33,506 nt of DNA from WHTX01 sp038255145. GTDB lineage: Bacteria > Actinomycetota > Acidimicrobiia > Acidimicrobiales > CAIXPF01. The notes beneath the pieces are model-generated. The model was not told where the DNA came from. It did not search any database and saw nothing but the letters and a program-made list of their open reading frames with translations. Shown here piece after piece: positions 1 through 7,586 of this stretch. The stretch covers positions 1 to 33,506 of the forward strand of contig JBBSLP010000067.1 in NCBI GenBank assembly GCA_038255145.1. Reading direction: 5' to 3'. The translations under genes and the position numbers were made by a program. Positions within the stretch are counted from its first letter, which is position 1. Each line of letters begins with the position of its first letter.

Positions 1-788
1 AGCCACTCGTGCACGTCGAGCACCCGGGCGGCGAAGGCCTCGGCCTCGGGGGTGCCCAGCAGGTGACCGTAGTCCTTGAGCTGGGCGCCGCAGCCGGCGG
101 AGTCGACGAGGATGGGGGCAGTGCCAGGCATGGACGTCATCGTGCGTCGGGCCAGGTCACGGGCATCGTCACCCAGCCCGGCGTGGCTGTGCAACGCCCC
201 GCAGCACGACCCGGCGGTGTCGGGCAGGGCCACACCGGCGCCGGCGGCCTCGAGCACCCGCTTGACGGCGGCGTGCACGTCACGCTGCCAGGCGTCCATG
301 ACGCAGCCGGTGAAGAGCCACACGTCGCTGCCGGTGCGGCGCAGACGCCCCCGGCGCAGGGGCAGCTTGGCGGGCAGGCCGAAACGGGCCGAGGGGACCA
401 GGCGCAGGCGTTGGGCCGCGGCCAACAGCGTCGAGCCGGCCAGGACCACCCGGTGGTGGCCCAGCAGCTGCAGGGGGGCGGAACGCCACTTGGGCTGGTA
501 GGCGGTCTCGGTGGCCAGGGTTTCGCGGGTGGCCTCCATGAGCCGACCGAACTGCACGCCCGAGGGGCAGGCCGTCTCGCAACCCCGGCACTGGACGCAG
601 GTGTCCACGATGTCGAGGAAGCTCTCGTCGGCAGGCATGCCCTCGATGTGCACCTGGCGCATGGCTTCGATGCGCCCACGGGGGGAGTAGCGCTCCTCCC
701 CGGTCACCCGGAAGGTGGGGCAGTGGGGCAGGCACAGCCCGCAGGCCACGCAACCGGCCAGCAGGTCCTCATCCAGGCGCAGGTCCAT
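1..788 (-). CDS. glcF: Glycolate oxidase iron-sulfur subunit GlcF-like (3' end outside window)
   Basis: This is the [4Fe-4S] electron-transfer subunit of a GlcDEF-type 2-hydroxyacid dehydrogenase, passing electrons from the flavoprotein subunits towards the quinone pool. The ATG at 788 begins MDLRLDEDLLAGCVACG. Two ferredoxin-like cysteine motifs are visible: Cys13-Cys16-Cys19-Cys23 followed by Pro, and Cys64-Cys67-Cys70-Cys74 followed by Pro. A CCG-type motif (TAGSCCGALH) lies near 195-240 and a second one (SAGCGAQLKDYG) near 65-110, as in the two CCG domains of the GlcF/HdrB family. About 262 residues are present of a family length near 400; the gene is open at the left edge. It is last in the order glcD, glcE, glcF, 54 nt after glcE. 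Substrate could be glycolate, D-lactate or another 2-hydroxyacid. Confidence 0.87.
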   Translation of the reverse strand, partial: MDLRLDEDLLAGCVACGLCLPHCPTFRVTGEERYSPRGRIEAMRQVHIEGMPADESFLDIVDTCVQCRGCETACPSGVQFGRLMEATRETLATETAYQPKWRSAPLQLLGHHRVVLAGSTLLAAAQRLRLVPSARFGLPAKLPLRRGRLRRTGSDVWLFTGCVMDAWQRDVHAAVKRVLEAAGAGVALPDTAGSCCGALHSHAGLGDDARDLARRTMTSMPGTAPILVDSAGCGAQLKDYGHLLGTPEAEAFAARVLDVHEW

Positions 789-842
789 GTGCGCGTGACG
801 TTAGCCGCAGCCGCGCCGGCCACGGGTGGCTGTCGGCTCCGC

Positions 843-1772
843 TCAGCGCCGGGCGGGGTCCCGACCGGGGTTGAGCCGCCCGCTGGGGTCGAGCCGGGTC
901 CGCAGGGCGTCGTGGAGGTCGGCCACCACGGGGTCGAGAGCCACGGGCGGTGGTGCCTGGGCCACGTGCACCGTGCCCACCCCGACCTCGGCCACGAACG
1001 TGCCCACGGGCTCGTCCAGGTCCCGCAGCTGGCTCGCCCGCCGGGAGAGCCGGTGGGCGGGCAGGGGTGGGGGGCCGGCGACCTCGGTGTCGACACCGTG
1101 GGTCCGGGCCACCCGGCTCTGGGCGTCCACGTCGGCGGGGTCCCCTTGGAGCAGGCACCAGGTGGTCTGCCCGTCCCACAGCAGAGCCGAGGGGGTGAAG
1201 AGGGCGGCCCGCAGGGCGAAGGGGTCACCCTCCCCCGACAGCCAGCGCGACGCCGCGGGCAGGGGCCGGGTGCGCAGGATGACCTCGCCGAACAGGCCCA
1301 GGGTGCCCAGCGAGCCCACCAGCAGCCGGCACAGGTCGAACCCGGCCACGTTCTTGACCGTGGGGCCGCCGGCGGTGATGACCACGCCGTCGGCACTGAC
1401 GTAGCGCAACTGGAGCACGGCGTCACGCACGGGGCCGAGGGCCAGGCGCCGCGGGCTGGACCAGCCCAGGGCCAGGGCACCGCCCAGGGTTGCTCCCGGT
1501 TCGGTGACGTCGAGGGAGATCTCCTGACCCACCTCGGCCAGCGCGGCCCGCACGTCGACCACGGTGGTGCCGGCCAGGGCCCGCACCGTCATCTCGGCCG
1601 GCTCGACGGCCAGCACGCCGGCGGGGGCCTTGACCAGGCGCGTGCCCCGGGAGGGGACGCCGCCCACGTCCCAGTGGGTGCGGCCACCTTCGACGGCCAC
1701 GGGGCCGGTGGCGCCCACCTCGTCGGCGAAGCGCAGCAGGGCCGAGGCCACGGGTGCCGGCGCTAGACCCAC
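843..1772 (-). CDS. glcE: FAD-binding oxidase subunit GlcE-like
   Basis: This is a 309-residue flavoprotein subunit with a single FAD-binding type 4 (PCMH/VAO) domain, as in GlcE, the short partner of GlcD. The motifs are weaker than in GlcD but recognisable: EPGATLGGALALG near residue 90, GPTVKNVAGFDLCRLLVGS around 140-155 and GTLGLFGEVILRTRP just after. The C-terminus ends in the usual DPSGRLNPGR. The GTG start at 1772 overlaps the stop of glcD by 10 nt, indicating translational coupling, and glcF follows 54 nt later. GlcE is known in other bacteria to be needed with GlcD and GlcF for activity; that role is inferred here from order and homology. A longer start is not available without entering glcD further. 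Confidence 0.85.
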   Translation of the reverse strand: MGLAPAPVASALLRFADEVGATGPVAVEGGRTHWDVGGVPSRGTRLVKAPAGVLAVEPAEMTVRALAGTTVVDVRAALAEVGQEISLDVTEPGATLGGALALGWSSPRRLALGPVRDAVLQLRYVSADGVVITAGGPTVKNVAGFDLCRLLVGSLGTLGLFGEVILRTRPLPAASRWLSGEGDPFALRAALFTPSALLWDGQTTWCLLQGDPADVDAQSRVARTHGVDTEVAGPPPLPAHRLSRRASQLRDLDEPVGTFVAEVGVGTVHVAQAPPPVALDPVVADLHDALRTRLDPSGRLNPGRDPARR

Positions 1773-3226
1773 ACGCCCTCGCCGATGAGCTGGTCGCGGG
1801 CGTGGGCCGACAGGGCGGCGATGTCGCCGCAGCGCGAGCCCTCGGGGAGCACCTTGCCCGGGTTGGAAAGGCCGTCGGGGTCGAAGGCGTCGCGCACCCG
1901 GGCCTGGGCGTCGAGGTCGGCGTCGGTGAACTGCCAGCGCATGTAGGGCCGCTTCTCCAGCCCGATGCCGTGCTCACCCGACAGCACCCCACCGGCAGCC
2001 AGCGACACCCGCACGATCTCCCCGCCGGCGTCGTGCACCCGTTCGAGCACACCGGGCTCGCGGGCGTCGAACACGATGAGGGGGTGCAGGTTGCCGTCCC
2101 CGGCGTGGAAGACGTTCATGATGATGAGGTCGTAACGCTCGGCGATCTCGTAGATCTTGGTGATGACCTCGAGCAGGCGGGTGCGGGGCACGACGGTGTC
2201 GTGCAGGTAGTAGTTGGGCTTGATGCGGGCGATGGCCCCGAACGCCGTCTTGCGGCCCTTCCACAGCAGCAGGCGCTCGACCTCGTCAGCCGCCACCCGC
2301 ACCGAGCGGGCGCTGTGCTCCAGGCACACCCGGGATACGACGTCGGCTTGGGCCGCGACCCCGTCGGGCAGCCCGTCGACCTCGACGAGCAGCACGGCAC
2401 CGGCGTCGGTGGGGTACCCGGCGTGCACGTACTCCTCGACGGCCTGGGTGATGCGTTGGTCCATCATCTCGATGGCGGCAGGCACCACACCGGCGGCGAT
2501 GATGGCGGACACGGCGGCGGCGGCGTCGCCCGGGGACACGAAGTCGGCCAGCAGGGTGCGCACGTCGGGGGGGTTGGCGGTGATGCGCACCGCGGCCTTG
2601 GTGACGATGCCCAGGGTGCCTTCGCTACCCACGAAGATGCCCCGCAGGTCGAGTCCGGCGGGGTCGGCGTCCACGCCACCGAGCACGGTGACCTCGCCCG
2701 AGGGCAGCACGACCTCGAGGGCGAGCACGTGGGCCGACGTGACCCCCGACGCCAGGCAGTGGGGTCCGCCCGAGTTGTTGGCCACGTTGCCGCCCACCGA
2801 GCACGACTGCTGGGAGGAGGGGTCGGGGGCGAAGTGGAAGCCCATGGGTCGCAGCCGGCGCGACAGGTCGAGGTTGATGATGCCGGGCTCGACCCAGGCG
2901 ATGCGGTCCTCGACGTCCACCTCGAGGAGGCGGTCCATGCGGGTGGTGACGATCATGACCGGCCGACCCTGGGGCACGGCCCCACCGGCCAGGCCGGTGC
3001 CCGAGCCCCGGGGCACGAAGGCGCGCCCGTGGGACCGGGCGATGCGCACGCACGCCTGGACCCCGGCGGTGTCGGTGGGGAAGCAGACGGCCGCGACCTC
3101 GCCCCTGATCAGGGACGCGTCGCGGCCGTACAGCGCAAGCTCCAGGCGATCGGTGTGCACGAGTGCGTCACCGAGGGCCGAACGGAGATCAGCTACCAGG
3201 CTGGAGTCCGACGGAGGCACGGTCAT
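1763..3226 (-). CDS. glcD: Glycolate oxidase FAD subunit GlcD-like / D-2-hydroxyacid dehydrogenase
   Basis: This is the catalytic flavoprotein that oxidises a 2-hydroxyacid (glycolate or D-lactate) to the 2-oxoacid. The 487-residue length is typical. The N-terminal FAD_binding_4 domain shows PRGSGTGLAGGA at 72-83, SVGGNVANNSGGPHCL at 143-158 and FVGSEGTLGIVTK at 198-210. The C-terminal FAD-oxidase domain shows HAGDGNLHP at 374-382 and GEHGIG at 417-422, which hold the conserved histidines of the family. It is the first gene of a glcD-glcE-glcF order, with glcE starting inside its last codons. A small acidic-protein gene lies 57 nt upstream on the same strand. D-lactate dehydrogenase is an alternative for the substrate, since the sequence alone does not separate the two. 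Confidence 0.9.
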   Translation of the reverse strand: MTVPPSDSSLVADLRSALGDALVHTDRLELALYGRDASLIRGEVAAVCFPTDTAGVQACVRIARSHGRAFVPRGSGTGLAGGAVPQGRPVMIVTTRMDRLLEVDVEDRIAWVEPGIINLDLSRRLRPMGFHFAPDPSSQQSCSVGGNVANNSGGPHCLASGVTSAHVLALEVVLPSGEVTVLGGVDADPAGLDLRGIFVGSEGTLGIVTKAAVRITANPPDVRTLLADFVSPGDAAAAVSAIIAAGVVPAAIEMMDQRITQAVEEYVHAGYPTDAGAVLLVEVDGLPDGVAAQADVVSRVCLEHSARSVRVAADEVERLLLWKGRKTAFGAIARIKPNYYLHDTVVPRTRLLEVITKIYEIAERYDLIIMNVFHAGDGNLHPLIVFDAREPGVLERVHDAGGEIVRVSLAAGGVLSGEHGIGLEKRPYMRWQFTDADLDAQARVRDAFDPDGLSNPGKVLPEGSRCGDIAALSAHARDQLIGEGVWV

Positions 3227-3283
3227 GGTTCGGGAAGATGGGTCATGGCGCCGCCAGTCGGTGCGGACTCAGTGGCGCCGGAC

Positions 3284-3481
3284 TCAACGACCGGGTAGGT
3301 CCTCGTCGTCTTCGGCGAGGTCATCGTCGTCGTAGTCGTCTTCGGAGTCAGCTGCGACCTCGCTCACCGCGTTGCCGTTCTCATCGGTCTTCAGATCGTC
3401 GAGGAGACGATCGAAGTCGATGTCCGGTGAACGCTTGAGCGCACGAGCTTCCTCGAAGCGGCGATGTCGACCCTTTTTCAC
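3284..3481 (-). CDS. Small acidic hypothetical protein (65 aa)
   Basis: A 65-residue protein with two halves: a basic N-terminus (KKGRHRRFEEARALKR) and a strongly acidic tail (SEDDYDDDDLAEDDEDLP). A conserved-looking middle, SPDIDFDRLLDDLK, suggests it is real. I chose the GTG at 3481 because a Shine-Dalgarno-like GGGGAG lies 7 nt upstream of it; the in-frame ATG at 3496 would add five residues but has no clear ribosome binding site. The basic head, short D-rich linker and acidic tail resemble the small actinobacterial DUF3073 proteins, but the match is by overall pattern only and I do not claim it. It lies between RNase D and glcD on the same strand. The function is unknown; charge segregation would suit a nucleic-acid- or ribosome-associated protein, which is inference. 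Confidence 0.65.
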   Translation of the reverse strand: MKKGRHRRFEEARALKRSPDIDFDRLLDDLKTDENGNAVSEVAADSEDDYDDDDLAEDDEDLPGR

Positions 3482-3655
3482 GGGCCAGCTCCCCATTGGC
3501 TGTGCTCTTGACCCCGCCAGCGTAGCACTCGCATGCCTGGGTCATGATCCGACGGATGGTGCCCTGGCCCCGCGACAGCACGCCCCCGGGGGGCGGCGTA
3601 CCCGGACCTCGGGGAGACGGCACCGTGAAGGCCCCAGAATAGGCCGTGAGACGGC

Positions 3656-4846
3656 TCAAAGCGAAGATTCGTCCAGGCTGCGGTACGACCTGGCCTCGAG
3701 CACCAGGCCACCGTCACGGTCGAAGGCCAGAGCGGCTCGACCACCCACCAGGTCGTGCACCTGGGCGCCGACCAGGTCCGCCCGCCAGCCCGTGGCCAGA
3801 CGAGCGCCCTCGACACCTCGCAGCAGATCCTCGAGGTCGGCCCTGGTGGCCAGCAGCGACGCCTCGATGGCCAGGTCACGGGCCCTCTGAGCCACCCATG
3901 CCGTGAGCAGGCCCACGGCGGCGCGCAGCTCGCGGGGCACCTCGGCGCGAGCCGCGGGACGGGCCGGGGGCGGCGCCGCCCCCACCCCTTTGCGCACGGC
4001 CTCGAGCAACTGGTCGACCACACCGCCCCGCAGGAAGCGCTCCTCGACGCCGCGGATCTTGCGCAGCTCGGCCTCCGTCGATGGCGCCCGCTGGGAGATG
4101 CCGGCCACGGCCAGGTCGGGTAGCACATGGCGGGTGGGCTGGTCGACCTTGGCCGCCCGCCGCTCCCGCCACGCCGCCACCTCGACGCCCACGGCCAGGG
4201 CCCGACCCCGCAACTGGCGCACCTCGCGTACGCGGCTCCACGCCTCGTCGGGGTCGCGCAGGCCCCGGGTACGCACCCTCAGCTGCTCGCACTCGTCCAT
4301 GGCCCAGGTCAACCGACCCCGCTCGACGAGCTTGGCGGTGAGCTGGTCGCACAACAGGGGGAGGTCGGACACGTCGGCCGCGGCGTAGGCCAGCTGTTCA
4401 GGGGTCAGCGGTCGGGCCAGCCAGTCGGTGAGCCTGTCCCCCTTGGGCATGGCCGAACCCAGCTCACGCTCGTGGAGCTCGGACAGCGACGGCAGCCCCA
4501 GGCCGGTGAACCCGGCGGCGATCTGGGTGTCGAAGATGCGCGACGGCACCCCGCCGCAGGCCACCTCGAGCACCTCGAGGTCCTGGGCCGCGGCGTGGAT
4601 GATGACCATGCCCGGCCCCGAGAGGATGGGACCCAGGGGGCGCACGTCGACCTTGAGGGGGTCGACGAGCACGACGCGGTCCTCCCAGGCCAGCTGGATG
4701 AGGGCCAGCTTGGGGAAGTAGGTGCGCTCGCGGTGGAACTCGGTGTCGAGGGCGTAGGTGGGCTGGTCCCGCAGGGCGGTGATGACCTCGTCGAGCTGGT
4801 CGGGCTGCTCGACCAGCTCCCAGGTCACAGGCTTCGTCGATGCCAC
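3656..4846 (-). CDS. rnd: Ribonuclease D-like 3'-5' exoribonuclease with HRDC domain
   Basis: This is a DEDD-superfamily 3'-5' exoribonuclease acting in stable-RNA 3' trimming. With the GTG start at 4846 it has 396 residues, near the usual RNase D size. The Exo I motif is LDTEFHRE (Asp34, Glu36), Exo II is HAAAQDLEVL (Asp89) and Exo III is YAAADVSDL (Tyr154, Asp158), the DEDDy arrangement. An HRDC-like helical domain follows at about 200-285, then a helical C-terminus. The start was placed at 4846 because the rhodanese stop is at 4851-4853; an upstream start at 4903 would overlap that gene by 53 nt. It is probably co-transcribed with the rhodanese. 174 nt separate it from the next gene downstream. 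Confidence 0.88.
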   Translation of the reverse strand: MASTKPVTWELVEQPDQLDEVITALRDQPTYALDTEFHRERTYFPKLALIQLAWEDRVVLVDPLKVDVRPLGPILSGPGMVIIHAAAQDLEVLEVACGGVPSRIFDTQIAAGFTGLGLPSLSELHERELGSAMPKGDRLTDWLARPLTPEQLAYAAADVSDLPLLCDQLTAKLVERGRLTWAMDECEQLRVRTRGLRDPDEAWSRVREVRQLRGRALAVGVEVAAWRERRAAKVDQPTRHVLPDLAVAGISQRAPSTEAELRKIRGVEERFLRGGVVDQLLEAVRKGVGAAPPPARPAARAEVPRELRAAVGLLTAWVAQRARDLAIEASLLATRADLEDLLRGVEGARLATGWRADLVGAQVHDLVGGRAALAFDRDGGLVLEARSYRSLDESSL

Positions 4847-4850
4847 GCCC

Positions 4851-5180
4851 TCAGAGCCCACGCCCGACGGGCAGCTCGGCGTCGACCCAGGCCAGGGTCC
4901 CACCGGCCACGTTGACGGCGTCGATGCCGCTGGCGACCAGGTACTCGACGGCCCGGCCGCTGCGGGCCCCGGAGCGGCAGATCACGTAGACGGTGCCGTC
5001 CGTGGGCACCTCGTCGAGGCGGTCTGCCAGCTCGCCCAGCGGGATGAGCACGGCGCCGGTGGCGTGCACCTCGGCGAACTCGTCGGGCTGGCGGACGTCG
5101 ATGAGCGGGGCACCCCCCGACACGAGGGCCGCGGCGGTTGCCACGTCGACCTCTCCCCCTGGCTGCTGGGTGGGCTGCAC
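4851..5180 (-). CDS. Rhodanese-like domain protein
   Basis: A single-domain rhodanese of 109 residues. The active-site loop is CRSGAR with the nucleophilic Cys at residue 68, the class found in sulfurtransferases that carry a persulfide on that cysteine. The CH2A-like start of the fold is seen in PLIDVRQPDEFAEVHATGA (residues 25-43) and the C-terminal VNVAGGTLAWVDAELPV is typical. It ends 4 nt before the RNase D start and begins 122 nt after mobA. A role in sulfur transfer is likely; proximity to mobA might suggest cofactor sulfur chemistry, but nothing in the sequence fixes the acceptor. Confidence 0.88.
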   Translation of the reverse strand: MQPTQQPGGEVDVATAAALVSGGAPLIDVRQPDEFAEVHATGAVLIPLGELADRLDEVPTDGTVYVICRSGARSGRAVEYLVASGIDAVNVAGGTLAWVDAELPVGRGL

Positions 5181-5302
5181 GCGCTCCCCTTCCTGCGTAC
5201 CGGGAGGTGACCCGGCCGGAACGCCGAGATGCTACCCGGCGGCTGCGACGGCCCCGGTCGGTGCCCCGTCGACGTCGATCACCGCCTGACCACCCGGTCA
5301 GA

Positions 5303-5935
5303 TCACCGTCCAGCCAGATGGCGGGCGAGGTCGTCGGGGGTGTCCACGTCAGCCAGCCGGTGCGGATCGAGTCCGACCACGGCCACCAGCTCCAAGGGGG
5401 CGGCCGCCCGGCGTACGGCCCGCTCGCCGGCGTCGAAGGCGGCGCCGAGGACGGTCGCGGCCCGTCCCCGGTAGGCGGCGGTGAGGAACTGGGGCCGATC
5501 ATCGACCACCGGTGCGGCCACGTCGGCTCCCGGCGCTCCGACCAGGGCGGCCACCAGGGCGGCCACTTCGGCTGCGGTCACCGCGGGCAGGTCACACGTG
5601 AGTACGACCACGATGTCGTCTCCATGGGGGTCGATGGCATCGACGGCACCGAGGGCGGTGAGCACGCCACCCAAGGGCCCCTCGTCGGGGTAGCGGTCGG
5701 CGACCACGGTCAGGCCCACCATGGTCGGTCCTGCTCCCCCGCCGACGATGAGCACGGGATCCGCCCCGGCGTCGCGCAGGGCGGTGGCGGCGATCGTGGC
5801 CAGCGGCCGTCCGTCACCCAGCTCGATCAGCGCCTTGTCCCGGCCCATGCGCCGGCTGCGCCCTCCGGCCAGCACCGCCCCGGTGAACTGCGGCGCCGCA
5901 GACGTCCCCACGTCGGAGCCCGGGACCACGGCCAT
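5303..5935 (-). CDS. mobA: Molybdenum cofactor guanylyltransferase (MobA-like)
   Basis: This is a nucleotidyltransferase that attaches GMP to molybdopterin to give the bis-MGD cofactor. The GTP-binding signature LAGGRSRRMGRDK is at residues 22-34, and PDEGPLGGVLTAL and LTCDLP (metal-binding Asp) follow in the order expected for MobA-like NTP_transf_3 proteins. At 210 residues it matches the family. The ATG start at 5935 lies 6 nt after the flavin reductase stop, so the two are probably one transcript. No molybdoenzyme is encoded in the window. A related MobA-like role such as CTP use (MocA) is the main alternative. Confidence 0.85.
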   Translation of the reverse strand: MAVVPGSDVGTSAAPQFTGAVLAGGRSRRMGRDKALIELGDGRPLATIAATALRDAGADPVLIVGGGAGPTMVGLTVVADRYPDEGPLGGVLTALGAVDAIDPHGDDIVVVLTCDLPAVTAAEVAALVAALVGAPGADVAAPVVDDRPQFLTAAYRGRAATVLGAAFDAGERAVRRAAAPLELVAVVGLDPHRLADVDTPDDLARHLAGR

Positions 5936-5941
5936 GGGCGG

Positions 5942-6505
5942 TCAGCCGCCGTAGTCCATGCGGGTGTCCTCCATGCGCAACAGCTCGGTGGCCTCGTCGC
6001 GCTGGAAGCCGGCGTCGACGACCTCGCCGATGAAGAGCACATGGCCGCCACAGTCCACGGCCTGGCGGACCTCGCAGTCGACGTAGGCGACGGCCATGTC
6101 CAGCACCGGGGCCCCGGTGACCCCGTCGTGGAAGCCGAAGCCGTTCAGCGTCTGGGCGGCGAGGTCGACATCGACGGGCTTGGTGAACTTGCGGACCACG
6201 GCCCGATCCTCCCGGGCCAGTGTGCTGAGGGCGAACACGCCACTGGCGGCGATGAGCTCGTGGGTGAAGGCGGTGCGCTCCACGCCCACGCCCACCAGCT
6301 TGGGCTCGAAGGCGAGCTGGGTGACCCAGTTGATGGCCATGCCGTTGCGCCGCTCGCCATCGCGGCTGCCCACCACGTAGAGCCCGTAGGGCAGCGAGCG
6401 CAGCACCCGACGACGCAGGCGGTCGTACTCGTCGCGGGCCTCGTCACCCTCACCCACGTGGGCGGGGAAGGGACCTATCGCACCATGTCCTCCGGGGGCG
6501 GCCAT
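5942..6505 (-). CDS. Flavin reductase-like domain protein
   Basis: A 187-residue protein of the flavin reductase / FMN-binding split-barrel family, which reduces flavin with NAD(P)H or binds FMN. After a 25-residue variable N-terminus the domain begins RRVLRSLPYGLYVVGSR, continues with NGMAINWVTQLAFEPKLVGV and ERTAFTHELIAASGVFALS, and includes the late GHVLFIGEVVDAG segment, all in the order usual for the family. It is followed after 6 nt by mobA. It could be the reductase half of a two-component monooxygenase, but no oxygenase lies alongside, so the partner is unknown. Confidence 0.85.
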   Translation of the reverse strand: MAAPGGHGAIGPFPAHVGEGDEARDEYDRLRRRVLRSLPYGLYVVGSRDGERRNGMAINWVTQLAFEPKLVGVGVERTAFTHELIAASGVFALSTLAREDRAVVRKFTKPVDVDLAAQTLNGFGFHDGVTGAPVLDMAVAYVDCEVRQAVDCGGHVLFIGEVVDAGFQRDEATELLRMEDTRMDYGG

Positions 6506-6565
6506 GGTCCGAGACCCTACCGGCCCGCTCCGCCCCCGATGATCGGGCGTGACACCACCGCGGGA

Positions 6566-6922
6566 TCAGCGCAGGATCTCGACGAGCAGCACCCAGCCGT
6601 TGAGCACGCCGACGGCGAGGGCGATGGCGATGCCTCCGGCCATCCAGTACAGGCCCCCGCCACCCTGGGCGGCCAGGGAGAGGCCGGCCACGGCGAAGGG
6701 CAGGGTGGCCAGCTGGGTCAGCGTGGGCCGCTGCCCACGGGGCACGCCGGGCTGGCGGGGGGACGGCGACCGCAGCTGGATGACGGCCGTGCCGATCGAA
6801 CCGGCCAGACCCAGCCCGACGAGCTGGGCGGCCAGCAACCCCCGGGGCTGGGTCGGCACGAGGCAGGCCAGGGCCACGACCATGGCGTTGGCCAGCACGA
6901 TGATGGTCTCGCCCGCGCTCAC
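6566..6922 (-). CDS. Small multi-pass membrane protein, unknown function
   Basis: A 118-residue hydrophobic protein when read from the GTG at 6922. Three or four membrane segments are visible: TIIVLANAMVVALACLVP at the N-terminus, LLAAQLVGLGLAGSIGTAVI next, then LPFAVAGLSLAAQ and YWMAGGIAIALAVGVLNGWV near the end. A basic loop, SPSPRQPGVPRGQRPT, separates the second and third. The frame stays open far upstream, but that upstream sequence is arginine/proline-rich noise over a palindromic intergenic region, so the short form is preferred. It precedes the flavin reductase gene by 60 nt on the same strand. I do not recognise a family. Confidence 0.6.
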   Translation of the reverse strand: MSAGETIIVLANAMVVALACLVPTQPRGLLAAQLVGLGLAGSIGTAVIQLRSPSPRQPGVPRGQRPTLTQLATLPFAVAGLSLAAQGGGGLYWMAGGIAIALAVGVLNGWVLLVEILR

Positions 6923-7011
6923 GGTCCGACAGCATGGCAGTGCCGGTGGGCGCTGACCGTGCCGACCCGTCGGTCGGCCCCGCGAGACGAGCCTGGCCGC
7001 CCCGGTCGACA

Positions 7012-7055
7012 TCTCGTCGCGGATCGTCCCGCCGGTGGGACGATCTGGGACGAGA
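7012..7055. repeat. Nested 44-bp inverted repeat (hairpin or operator)
   Basis: Two inverted repeats share one centre. The inner arms ATCGTCCC (7023-7030) and GGGACGAT (7037-7044) enclose GCCGGT; the outer arms TCTCGTC (7012-7018) and GACGAGA (7049-7055) are separated from the inner by 4-nt spacers (GCGG and CTGG) on each side. It lies in the 190-nt gap between the DUF3151 stop and the small membrane-protein start, both on the minus strand. No T tract follows in either direction. It could be a terminator of the pyk-DUF3151 transcript, a transcript-processing hairpin or a protein-binding site. Confidence 0.7.
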
Positions 7056-7112
7056 AGGCCACGGGTCATCCCGCCGGCGGCAACACTTCGGTCGACCTCA
7101 CCCGCCGTCAGC

Positions 7113-7550
7113 TCACCAGATGCCGGCGGGCGGCCACGTGGGGTCGCACTGGTGCAGGAACACCCGGCAGCGCTCGGCCTCGTCGTCCTCGCCGATGGCG
7201 GCGGCCGCCGCCCGCAGGCCCTCGAGCGAGCGCAGGAAACCCCGGTTGGGCTCGTGGTCCCAGCGCACGTAGCCACTCCCCCGCCACCCGCTCTGGCGCA
7301 GGGTGTCGAGGCCCCGGTGGTAGCCGACGCGGGAGGCGGCATAGGCCTCGACGTCGTCGCGGGCCAGGTGGCCCAGCCAACCCCAGGCGTCGAGGTAGCG
7401 GGGCCAGCGGGCCACGACGGTGGACACCGCGGCCCGGCGCTCACCCTCGGGCGACGCCAGGGCCTGGGCCAGGGCGGCCCGGGCCTCGGGAGGCTCCGGA
7501 GCCAGGCGCGTCTCGGGCAGGCCGCCCGACAGGTTCACGGGAGACGTCAT
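7113..7550 (-). CDS. DUF3151 family protein
   Basis: A 145-residue protein of the actinobacterial DUF3151 family, whose function is unknown. The recognisable block is VEAYAASRVGYHRGLDTLR at residues 67-85, GWRGSGYVRWDHEPNRGFLRSL at about 88-109 and IGEDDEAERCRVFLHQCDP near the C-terminus, matching the family's highly conserved end. The N-terminal part is alanine-rich and helical, resembling a TPR-like array. The gene starts 36 nt after the pyruvate kinase stop on the same strand, suggesting one transcript. Confidence 0.87.
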   Translation of the reverse strand: MTSPVNLSGGLPETRLAPEPPEARAALAQALASPEGERRAAVSTVVARWPRYLDAWGWLGHLARDDVEAYAASRVGYHRGLDTLRQSGWRGSGYVRWDHEPNRGFLRSLEGLRAAAAAIGEDDEAERCRVFLHQCDPTWPPAGIW

Positions 7551-7586
7551 GGGATGATCCTGTCAGGTCCGGCCGGCCACACCCGA

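Noticed and set aside
3581..3595. G/C palindrome between RNase D and the small acidic protein
   Set aside because: CGCCCCCGGGGGGCG leaves no room for a proper loop and is common by chance at this GC content.
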